Assembly (NCBI GenBank): GCA_027578815.1
Contig: JANBTH010000504.1
Location: forward strand, 1-15,836
From: Coemansia sp. RSA 1804
Lineage: Eukaryota; Kickxellomycota; Kickxellomycetes; Kickxellales; Kickxellaceae
Direction of reading: 5' to 3'
Length of the DNA stretch: 15,836 nt
Positions 1-6,675 of the stretch are shown in pieces (within the stretch, counting starts at the first letter, position 1; each line of letters opens with the position of its first letter). The notes below the pieces were generated by a model that worked only from the letters and a program-made list of their open reading frames with translations, ran no database searches and had not been told where the DNA came from. The translations under genes and the position numbers were made by a program.

Positions 1-287
1 CTGCGTGGTACGTGGCGCAGCTGAGTTAGCTGTACATCCTCCGAGGACGCTGATGGGAATGGGCACAGTGGAGCTGCCGGCGCAAGCATCTGCGTCTGGC
101 TGGAGTCAGCGTTGCTCCAGCAGACAGACTGGGTCATCAGACGGCGCCTGTATGTGCCGCTCGACGCTGGTGAAAGATGGCGTCTGCGGGGGTTTCGGTT
201 GCGTGTAGAGCTTCTTCGGGCGGCGGCGCTCTGAGAGCTGCTGCCTCGTCGAAGCACTGCCACCGACGAGTCTGAATGAACTGGCAT
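1..287 (-). CDS. 5' part of an unrecognised Ser/Arg-rich protein, cut by the window edge
   Basis: On the minus strand a frame opens after an in-frame TAG near 309, has its first ATG at 287-285, and stays open for 95 codons to the left edge without a stop. The other two minus frames contain stops here. The translation is rich in Ser, Arg, Ala and Pro and has two basic RRxS-type patches (RRGS at residues 13-16, RRSS at 24-27), a basic stretch around residues 29-36 and a Pro-rich stretch around 69-78. This looks like a disordered N-terminus; no domain is visible and I do not recognise the family. Base composition changes sharply at the proposed start: GC-rich to its left, AT-rich to its right. 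A TATA/CCAAT pair lies about 150 bases upstream. The gene is tandem with and downstream of the CBP80 gene, separated by about 1 kb. Sequence left of the window is needed to name it. Confidence 0.6.
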   Translation of the reverse strand, partial: MPVHSDSSVAVLRRGSSSQSAAARRSSTRNRNPRRRHLSPASSGTYRRRLMTQSVCWSNADSSQTQMLAPAAPLCPFPSASSEDVQLTQLRHVPR

Positions 288-436
288 TGGAATGAGAACC
301 AGCTACCAAACAAAAACACGCAAATGAAAGAAAATAGGGTGATATTACTCTGTGGTGAGGGGAGGTAAAGTAGAGCTACTGTGTTGTTCAATAGTTCTGG
401 TGTGGGAATGAAATTCAGAGTATCTAATTGGGCATA

Positions 437-444
437 CTTTTATA
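437..444 (-). promoter_or_regulatory. TATA box candidate for the partial gene at 1-287
   Basis: Read on the minus strand this is TATAAAAG, a full TATA consensus, lying about 150 bases upstream of the ATG at 287. A CCAAT pentamer (minus strand, 467-463) sits just upstream of it and a second one overlaps 431-427. Spacing fits a transcription start near 410 and a leader of roughly 120 bases. Assignment rests on motif and spacing only. Confidence 0.35.
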
Positions 445-1252
445 TTAAAAAGTAATATAAATATTGGCTTTTTCAGCGTGACTTTAGCCAGAAATTCAAA
501 GCACGCTGATATCCGGGTTCAGAAATGACGGAAGAGGTTGGTAAAGTGCAGAAGAAGGAGAGTAGACGGGCTGAATTGCCAATAAAAGATATCGACGGGA
601 AAAGCAAGACTGGTATGATAGAAATAAATTTGCAGTAGAAGGAAAAAAAAGTGTAAAGCGAAGAACTATCAAGAAGAAACAAAAAAGCAAGATATCGTTT
701 TTTTCATCTTCACCAAGGCGCGAAGCCAGAAAGAGAAAGCAAGCTGAATCACCATTACGCTGCAACGCCTTTTTTCATATTTTTCTTTTTGCCTGCACCT
801 GGCAGCCGCTCGCTGAGTTGCATGCTTAGCACGCCTCGTACTTTTCTGTCTTTCTTTCTCAATCTGCTGATTTGGCAGTGTTTCTTTTTTCATCATCCCA
901 GCCCACGCACGACGCACGTCTCAGTCAGCAATTGCAGGCGCTGCTGCGTCAGCCTCTCTCCTTTTTTGCTTCTTTTGCGAGTGGATAAAGCCTTTCTTTG
1001 CCTTCCCCCCTTCTTTTTGTTGCCTCGTTTTCTGTTCTTCCTTTTTGCTTGGACAGCTGACAAGAAGCAAAAAGAGTAAGAGAGAGAGGGATGAACAATA
1101 CAATCAGGTCTTTTTGGCAAAAAGAAGGGGGGGCTAGCAGGTGACCCAGCAGACCCGACGCAGGTCAAGCCCCTCTGGGTGACTGCAACAGCTGGGGGTT
1201 TTTGCTCAAAAGAAAGCGAGAGCGCTGCTGCTGTTGATGAGACTCGGGGCTT

Positions 1253-1258
1253 TTTATT
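1253..1258 (-). terminator. Possible polyadenylation signal of the CBP80 gene
   Basis: AATAAA on the minus strand, about 76 bases after the TAG stop codon of the CBP80 gene. Position is right for a polyadenylation element, but the hexamer is easily met by chance in AT-rich flanks. Confidence 0.35.
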
Positions 1259-1333
1259 CATAGGGAAAGGAAGAAAGAAGGAAGGAATGACCAAAAGAAC
1301 AGGCAGGCAAGCAAAAGCACAGCGCTGCCTATA

Positions 1334-3889
1334 CTAGGCACAGAGGGAGCGGAGGCTGCTGAAGACAAGGCGTGTATCCTCGCTCGCCTCAGGCGTAAAA
1401 ACGGCGGCTTCCAGCGTCTGCGCATTGTCGAGCACCAGCGCACGGTGGGAGCGCATAAACTCCTTGAAGCGGCCAAGCAGCCACGCACGGTCTGTCTCGT
1501 TGGCCGAGCCGTCTGCGGAGCTCAGAAGCCGCACAAAGTACCTGGTCGTAGAGACGATGACGTCCTTTTGCTCCTGCACCATCTGCTCCAGCATCGTCTC
1601 GATCTGCTCCACGCTCTCCGCAGGTTGCTGCTGCTGCTGCTGCTCTTGCTCTGGCTTCTCCTGTTGCTCTTGCTCTTGTGGTTGTTGGGTGTTGGCATCG
1701 GATTCGTCCATCATTGTGTTGGCAGCCGCGTACGCAGCCTCCAGACGGCCACGCAGCTGCACCACGCGCAGACCAAGCTTGCCGATGGTGTTGTGCAGAA
1801 TCTCCCAGTAGTGGAACCTGCACCAGCTGCCGACATGCGACGGGTCAAACAGCATCGCCAGCACGGCTGTGGGGTCAACAACGCGGTAGGTGATCATCTT
1901 GTCGATGGTGATGACAAAGAACTGCGAGTGGCTGAGCCAAAAGTCCTCGACGACCTTTGCAATCTGGATTTTGGCCTCGGGCGAGTCGCCGAACTTGTGC
2001 AGGGCAGGCAGGAACTTCTCAATCGCATTGAGCATGTGGCTGAAGGTCTTGCTTCCCAGCAGAAGCACATGCTCCACCAGCATCTCGCGCGCAAGCGACT
2101 GCCGCGTATCGTCGTCAACGTCGGTCCACTGCGAGTAGTGCTCCTGCAGGATCTCCAGCGCCTGGTCGGCCGTGCCCTTGTTCTTCAGACACTTGCCCAT
2201 CGCCACCGAGACGTCGCGTGTGCGCTCGTCCATCGCCTGCATCGTGAACTTGAAGTTGTGCGACGGCGTCTTTTCTGGGACCAGCGGTGCACAGCTTTCG
2301 GGAAGCTGCGACTTTATGCGGTACAGATACGACAGACGGATCAGCTTGAGAAGCGTCTCCTGCACAAAGCAGCGCTTTGGCGAGTTCTCGGCTTCATCGG
2401 CCGCGCTCTCCCACCGCGCCCAGTCCCACTGGAAGTTGAAGTTGCTGATATACACCGCCAGCCAGTTCGACAGCCTGTTGATGCACTCGACGTCAAGCGA
2501 CCCCACGCGCGCAACCGCGTTGTCCACAACAGTCTCAAACACTGTGGCTAGGATCTGCGGCTCCGCCTTGCGCAGCTCGATAGCCAGCGCTGTAAAGTAC
2601 ATTTCTCTGAACATGCTGTCGGGGAGCTGCAGATGAAGACTCAAGACCACCTCGGCCAGCATGTACTCGAAGACAAGCGACGTCTCGGGATCGGCGTCAT
2701 CCGGGTGTTGAGCGGTGGTCATTACGCTGCACACATCCTCGTTGCACAGTCCGTGGATCTGGAGAAGGTACTTTGCGCAGTCCTTGCGGTTCGTCTCCAG
2801 CTGGACGACCGTGTCTGTAATGAGGTCCTGCAGAATAAACCGGTGCACCGCTTGGTCCGCAGGGCTGGGAACAAGACGGAGGCACTCGGGAGGCGTGTGG
2901 AACGCAGACGGCGCAAGGTTTGTTGGTAGCTCCAGTGCCGGCAGCTCGTGCGCCGTGGCCTGCGAAAACTCGCTTGCAAACATCTCGTACGGCGAGAAGA
3001 TCGTGTCAATCTTCCATCCGTTCCCCGCAACAGCGCCAAGCGTTTCCAGCAGGGACGCCAGAACACCGACTCCCTTTGCTGGGGCGTCGTGGAAAACCAC
3101 CGAAAGAGTGTTGCCTGCGTTGTGTTCGGCAAGCGCGTCGACATACTGCTTGACAAGCTGCGTGCGTCTGTCGAGCTCTTGCGGCGCGCGCTCTGAAAGC
3201 GCATGGCCGGCCCAGAGAAGCGTCGAGGCGACAATATACACGTAGCAGTTTGCGCTGGCAGAGACGACAACGTCCGAGCCATCGTCGGCCATCACGGGCT
3301 TTAAGAAGGTGTCGATCATCGACAGCAGCGTCGAGGCCGAGATTGTGTTGGTGTTGACCAGCAGGGCAAAGAAGCGCATCAGAACCTTGACGGATCCCCA
3401 CTTTCCCTCCGCAAGCTCCCTGCGCAGCACCTGGTACATCAGCAAAACCACCTTCTCGCCAGTCTCGCTGTTCTTTGCGTTGAGCAGCCCAGCCAGCGTC
3501 GAATACACCGTCACCTTCCAGGGCAGCTCCAGCACGCATTCGCGAAACGTCTTCAGCACCGTCTTCTCGTGCTTGGTATAATCCTTCTCGAGAACAACGC
3601 TCAGCGCATCCAGGTTGTTCTGCAGCGTTGGCGTGTTCTTGTCGCCCACCTTGATGATCAGCGAGGACAGGCGCGACTCGATGTCTCTTGCCTCGTCCTG
3701 CAGTCCTGGAACAGCACGCCCTCCGCCTGCCATTCCGCCACGCGGCCCGCGGTTTGGCCGATCGTACGGCTTGCGCTGGTGCGGCCGGTTCCGGCGCTCG
3801 CGTCCAAACTCATCGACGTCGCCACGAGCGCCGCCGCCAAATCCACGCCGGGGTCCAAGCCTTCCAGCTACGCTGTACACAGAAAACAT
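1334..3889 (-). CDS. CBC1: Nuclear cap-binding complex subunit 1 (CBP80 / NCBP1 / Cbc1)
   Basis: This 851-residue protein is the large helical scaffold subunit of the nuclear cap-binding complex. In the family it holds the small subunit CBP20 on the m7G cap of RNA polymerase II transcripts and links capping to splicing, export and decay. Similarity is clear from about residue 69 through the first MIF4G-like helical domain (motifs such as LIIKVGDK, STLAGLLNAKN, LMRFFALLVN), and two further helical domains fill the rest; length is close to the usual 790-860. The N-terminal tail (residues 10-60) is Arg/Gly-rich with RGG-like pieces and probably carries the nuclear localisation signal, although it lacks the usual bipartite pattern. 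A Gln/Glu-rich insertion lies near residues 730-757. The ATG at 3889 is the first in frame; Met53 is a possible alternative. A TACAG just after the ATG resembles a 3' splice site, so a short upstream coding exon is possible. Confidence 0.93.
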   Translation of the reverse strand: MFSVYSVAGRLGPRRGFGGGARGDVDEFGRERRNRPHQRKPYDRPNRGPRGGMAGGGRAVPGLQDEARDIESRLSSLIIKVGDKNTPTLQNNLDALSVVLEKDYTKHEKTVLKTFRECVLELPWKVTVYSTLAGLLNAKNSETGEKVVLLMYQVLRRELAEGKWGSVKVLMRFFALLVNTNTISASTLLSMIDTFLKPVMADDGSDVVVSASANCYVYIVASTLLWAGHALSERAPQELDRRTQLVKQYVDALAEHNAGNTLSVVFHDAPAKGVGVLASLLETLGAVAGNGWKIDTIFSPYEMFASEFSQATAHELPALELPTNLAPSAFHTPPECLRLVPSPADQAVHRFILQDLITDTVVQLETNRKDCAKYLLQIHGLCNEDVCSVMTTAQHPDDADPETSLVFEYMLAEVVLSLHLQLPDSMFREMYFTALAIELRKAEPQILATVFETVVDNAVARVGSLDVECINRLSNWLAVYISNFNFQWDWARWESAADEAENSPKRCFVQETLLKLIRLSYLYRIKSQLPESCAPLVPEKTPSHNFKFTMQAMDERTRDVSVAMGKCLKNKGTADQALEILQEHYSQWTDVDDDTRQSLAREMLVEHVLLLGSKTFSHMLNAIEKFLPALHKFGDSPEAKIQIAKVVEDFWLSHSQFFVITIDKMITYRVVDPTAVLAMLFDPSHVGSWCRFHYWEILHNTIGKLGLRVVQLRGRLEAAYAAANTMMDESDANTQQPQEQEQQEKPEQEQQQQQQPAESVEQIETMLEQMVQEQKDVIVSTTRYFVRLLSSADGSANETDRAWLLGRFKEFMRSHRALVLDNAQTLEAAVFTPEASEDTRLVFSSLRSLCA
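1625..1700 (-). repeat. CAG-rich triplet tract encoding a Gln/Glu-rich insertion in CBP80
   Basis: An uninterrupted run of six CAG codons (1624-1643 region, minus strand) is followed by interrupted Gln/Glu codons, giving a polar segment with six consecutive Gln around residues 730-757. It sits in the C-terminal part of CBP80, before a predicted helix rich in Glu and Gln. A pure triplet run like this is prone to length change by replication slippage. Confidence 0.75.
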
Positions 3890-4258
3890 ACAGAGTCAGA
3901 GCATACACAAAAGCTGTTTAGTAGTGTTCCATAAACAGGTAGATCATCAAGCAAGCAACGTATCTAATCCATGTGCTCATTGTCTACAGCAGCACGTCCA
4001 CTGCTGAATACACAGGTATCCCGATGCCACTGGCACATTGTGTACGTACAGAAATCCATTTTATCTAGCCGGGTTGGGCGTTATTCCGTTATTAGCAGAC
4101 CAAGTGGGCACTTTTCCGTAGCTTGAGGAGAAGGGGCAATAAACGGCGTCGATAACAAAAAAAACCAGTGACTGCACAACCGCTATCGTAATATCCAGGG
4201 ATCTATAGTATGCGTAATGCTGGAGAATTCAGAAGGGCTAGAGAAGAAAAAAAGTGTT

Positions 4259-4266
4259 TATAAAAG
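4259..4266 (+). promoter_or_regulatory. TATA box candidate (TATAAAAG), distal
   Basis: Exact TATAAAAG on the plus strand, about 390 bases upstream of the Voa1-like ATG. If used, it would give a long leader containing the 62-codon ORF at 4323-4511, or drive a separate short transcript. Its mate at 4566-4573 is better placed for the annotated gene. Confidence 0.3.
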
Positions 4267-4565
4267 TGGGCCAAAATTCGACGCGCAATTGAAAAGAAAA
4301 GACGTGAAAGGCGAAAAAAGGAATGGGCGATACACGGCAGCGCGTCGTGTTTTCATTTTTGCCCTACATCAAACAAAAGGGTAATAATGCGTTGATTAGA
4401 ATATGCTTCCTGATCCGCCATCGCTTCTTTGTGACAAGGGAATCAAAACAAGGCAAAAGCTTGTTTCGGCTTTCTATTTCATCCGTGCAAAAGCCTTTAT
4501 TTTTCTACTAATTCAAGCAGCTCAATTCTCTCTCTGCCCATCAAATACGTCTCTACCTGCCTTTG

Positions 4566-4573
4566 TATTTATA
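4566..4573 (+). promoter_or_regulatory. TATA-like element (TATTTATA), proximal to the Voa1-like gene
   Basis: TATTTATA lies 85 bases upstream of the ATG at 4658, inside a pyrimidine-rich stretch. The spacing would give a transcription start near 4600 and a leader of about 55 bases. Assigned on spacing only. Confidence 0.35.
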
Positions 4574-4657
4574 GCATTTTGAACCGACGCACTCACTACT
4601 CATCTTGCTGCTGTTTAATTCTCATCGAGTTCGTTTTTTTACACACAGAGCATAACA

Positions 4658-4870
4658 ATGTCGTCGTCAACGCTTGCCACCACAATAAATCCTTTCGACG
4701 AAGACACCTTCTTCACAAGCTGGGTCACGCCAGGACTGGTTTCGGGGCTCATTGTCGCTGGCATTTTCGTTGCGCTGGTCTCTGTTGGCGTATCGTGGAT
4801 GCTTTCAATTCAGACGCCAAAGAACCTGCCGTCTGCAACATCGGTTTCGAAACAGAAGAAGGTTCAATGA
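4658..4870 (+). CDS. 70-residue single-pass membrane protein resembling the ATP6AP1/Voa1 transmembrane segment
   Basis: The small protein has an acidic N-terminus (NPFDEDTFF), one hydrophobic helix at about residues 24-50, and a basic C-terminal tail (KQKK). There is no signal peptide. The helix and its flanks follow an ungapped pattern I know from the C-terminal membrane anchor of ATP6AP1/Voa1-type V-ATPase V0 assembly proteins: [ST]PG, then GL four residues on, then a Gly near the helix end and LS[IL]xT just after it. In that family the helix sits in the V0 proton channel with its tail in the cytosol; the positive C-tail here fits that topology. Family members normally carry a luminal domain of 100-400 residues before this helix; none is present, and the 768-base gap upstream has no ORF able to encode one. 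The ATG context (ACAATG) is good. It could also be an unrelated small tail-anchored protein. Confidence 0.55.
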   Translation: MSSSTLATTINPFDEDTFFTSWVTPGLVSGLIVAGIFVALVSVGVSWMLSIQTPKNLPSATSVSKQKKVQ

Positions 4871-5044
4871 TAAAACCCTCGCTGAATACACACAGTACTT
4901 TTTTCTTTTCTCATTTTTTGTGGTCTGCACTGAACTTTTCATTAAAAACTACCATCCCTCCTAATAACTTTTCTTTTTTTTTAGCCGAATGATTTGAATT
5001 GCTATTGAATTTCTTATCCGCTTGTACAGTTTCTTCTTCTCGTA

Positions 5045-6397
5045 ATGATCTCGTTGTACAGACATGCTTTATTGCGAAGCACAGGGGCTGCACGCACTCT
5101 CGGTCGCCTTGATAGCCGCAAGTGTATGCCTTGTCGTAGGGTTTACAGCAACGGCAGCAACGGCAAGGAGAAAAGCACTATTGGATGGTACTGGATTCCA
5201 GTTGGCGCAGGCATCGGCGTTATTGGGGTCCAACGTCTGATCCACATCGAGTCTGATATCTCCAAAGACACCAAGCGCGATGGCCGCCAGATTGACGGCG
5301 TTGCAGTGCCTGGACCTTGGCAACTGCATGTGCTTTCGGCTCTTCCTCTGAAAGCAATGTCTCGGCTGTTTGGTTCGTTCAATGAAATAGAGATCCCCAG
5401 GATGCTGCGTAGTCCGCTATTGCGCCTGTACGCGTGGATATTCGGCTGCAATATCGAGGAGATGAAGGATCCCGATCTGACGCATTACCCGAACCTGGCA
5501 ACCTTCTTCTACAGGGAGCTGAAGGATGGCGCACGCCCCGTCGATGTTGATGAGAAGTCTATAGTTGTTTCCCCGTCGGACGGAAAGATCCTCCACTTTG
5601 GCATTGTTGAGCAGCGCGAGGTCGAGCAGGTGAAGGGCCTGACGTACAGTCTTGATGCATTTTTCGGAAAGGCCGACGACGAATTTACTGCGGCAGATGG
5701 ATCCGAGGGCTCTGGCCAGGACCGCATTGCAGACTCTACCATTGACGATGCCCAAAACTCCCACTCGCACAACGCAGCCGCCGAGGACGAGTTTGCGGTG
5801 GTCAACGGAATCCCATACACCCTTGACTCGATGATTGGGTCAAGCGACGTAATGCAGCCGGCCTTGCGGTCTCTTGGCCACCAGCTCCGCGAAAACGAGC
5901 GTCTGTATTTCTGCGTCATCTACTTGGCACCCGGCGACTACCATCGGTTCCATTCGCCTGCCAACTGGGTAGTTGAGGCACGCCGCCACTTTGCTGGCGA
6001 GCTGTATTCGGTTTCCCCATACATTGCACGCACCATTCAGAACCTGTTTGTCCTGAACGAAAGGGTGGCTCTGCTGGGACGCTGGAAGCACGGATTCATG
6101 TCCATGACCGCCGTTGGTGCCACCAATGTGGGCTCTGTCGTGGTGAACTTTGACAGCATGCTACGCACTAATTTGCGCGAGGCCAAGCTTTTGCCCGGCG
6201 AGTTCTCCCAGCTCAGCTACGCTTCCTTTAGTCCGCGGCTTGGAGGCGTTCCATTGCGCAAGGGCCAGGAAGTAGGCGGCTTCCGTCTTGGATCCACTGT
6301 CGTACTTGTCTTTTCGGCTCCAAAGTCATTCCAGTTCAACGTGCTACCGGATCAGAGGGTTAACATGGGTCAGGCCCTTGGTCATCTTGCAGAGTAG
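5045..6397 (+). CDS. PSD1: Mitochondrial phosphatidylserine decarboxylase proenzyme (Psd1 type)
   Basis: The enzyme converts phosphatidylserine to phosphatidylethanolamine at the mitochondrial inner membrane. Residues 1-45 are basic, Ser-rich and nearly free of acids, like a mitochondrial presequence; a membrane segment follows at about 47-66 (GWYWIPVGAGIGVIGV). The catalytic core has VSPSDGK (Asp179), PGDYHRFHSP (His300, His303) and the self-cleavage motif LGST at 415-418. Cleavage before Ser417 yields the large beta chain and the small alpha chain of about 34 residues with its pyruvoyl group. The 450-residue length is normal for fungal Psd1. An acidic, low-complexity insertion (about 209-252) is flanked by two copies of a VxGxxYxLDxxxG element (196-208 and 253-265), one more than I expect. 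The ATG lies 174 bases after the Voa1-like stop, so the genes are tandem and tightly spaced. Confidence 0.95.
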   Translation: MISLYRHALLRSTGAARTLGRLDSRKCMPCRRVYSNGSNGKEKSTIGWYWIPVGAGIGVIGVQRLIHIESDISKDTKRDGRQIDGVAVPGPWQLHVLSALPLKAMSRLFGSFNEIEIPRMLRSPLLRLYAWIFGCNIEEMKDPDLTHYPNLATFFYRELKDGARPVDVDEKSIVVSPSDGKILHFGIVEQREVEQVKGLTYSLDAFFGKADDEFTAADGSEGSGQDRIADSTIDDAQNSHSHNAAAEDEFAVVNGIPYTLDSMIGSSDVMQPALRSLGHQLRENERLYFCVIYLAPGDYHRFHSPANWVVEARRHFAGELYSVSPYIARTIQNLFVLNERVALLGRWKHGFMSMTAVGATNVGSVVVNFDSMLRTNLREAKLLPGEFSQLSYASFSPRLGGVPLRKGQEVGGFRLGSTVVLVFSAPKSFQFNVLPDQRVNMGQALGHLAE

Positions 6398-6403
6398 AAT
6401 AAA
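6398..6403 (+). terminator. Possible polyadenylation signal of the phosphatidylserine decarboxylase gene
   Basis: AATAAA directly follows the TAG stop. Two more copies follow at 6447-6452 and 6501-6506. One of the later two may be the functional element, since the first would leave almost no 3' untranslated region; all three lie in the 237-base gap before the AAA gene. Confidence 0.3.
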
Positions 6404-6627
6404 CCACTCTACTATGTGGTCTTTCGCTGTAGAAAACCGTCAAGGAAATAAAGGGGTTGGATGCTTTTGGGTGATAGAGAATCGATCAACCATAACCGTT
6501 AATAAAATTTTTAGACTGTTACTAGAAGTTTCAAGTGATTTACGCATCTGCTCTGTAAACTAAACATCTCGATCTCTGCTCCGCTTCACCAAGGTGTTTT
6601 TATTCTCTTCTTCTTTTCACTCAGTTA

Positions 6628-6675
6628 ATGGTCCATGGACAACGCTGGCAATATCAAAGACAGGCAACTCGGTAA
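6628..6675 (+). promoter_or_regulatory. Possible overlapping upstream ORF at the AAA ATPase start
   Basis: An ATG at 6628 lies 7 bases upstream of the chosen ATPase ATG (6635) in another frame. It opens a 15-codon ORF that ends at TAA 6673-6675, inside the ATPase coding region. Both ATGs have a poor -3 base (T) and G at +4. Scanning ribosomes would meet the short ORF first. A pyrimidine tract ending in CACTCAG at 6618-6624 resembles a 3' splice site, so the real leader may be spliced. Confidence 0.3.

Larger units (their letters stand above)
288..1333. other. Long non-coding gap: promoter of the left gene plus 3' flank of the CBP80 gene
   Basis: This 1046-base gap holds no convincing gene. 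From about 290 to 760 the plus strand is AT-rich and purine-skewed (pyrimidine-rich on the minus strand), like the leaders of other genes here, which fits the promoter and leader of the minus-strand gene at 1-287. From about 770 to 1060 the skew flips to pyrimidine-rich on the plus strand with T-runs. Between about 1130 and 1230 lies a GC-richer patch with a potential imperfect hairpin (1141-1183). A 133-codon minus-strand ORF (893-1294) and a 96-codon plus-strand ORF (789-1079) cross it, but both are low-complexity translations of the skewed tracts. Confidence 0.6.
3890..4657. other. Divergent promoter region between the CBP80 gene and the Voa1-like gene
   Basis: Head-to-head genes share this 768-base AT-rich gap. 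It has a perfect TATAAAAG at 4259-4266 and a TATTTATA at 4566-4573, both on the plus strand. Pyrimidine-rich tracts precede the plus-strand ATG at 4658. A TACTAAT (4506-4512) followed by CAG (4518-4520), and a T-run plus CACAG just before 4653, look like 3' splice sites, so a leader intron in the plus-strand transcript is possible. A 62-codon ORF at 4323-4511 starts 57 bases after the first TATA; I do not accept it as a gene without support. I see no clear TATA for the minus-strand gene. Confidence 0.6.

Noticed and set aside
789..1079. 96-codon plus-strand ORF with many Phe and Leu
   Set aside because: Hydrophobic character comes from T-rich tracts; no promoter, no conserved pattern.
893..1294. 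133-codon minus-strand ORF, very basic C-terminal half
   Set aside because: Its translation mirrors purine-rich skewed DNA, shows no domain, starts in the 3' flank of CBP80 and spans the hairpin patch. Kept only as a remote possibility.
1445..2551. 368-codon plus-strand ORF opposite CBP80
   Set aside because: It is antisense to a clear, conserved gene; its Leu- and Arg-rich translation follows from the codon bias of the real strand, including the CAG repeat read as Leu codons.
3006..3539. 177- and 186-codon minus-strand ORFs in other frames of CBP80
   Set aside because: Alternative-frame shadows of the conserved CBP80 reading frame.
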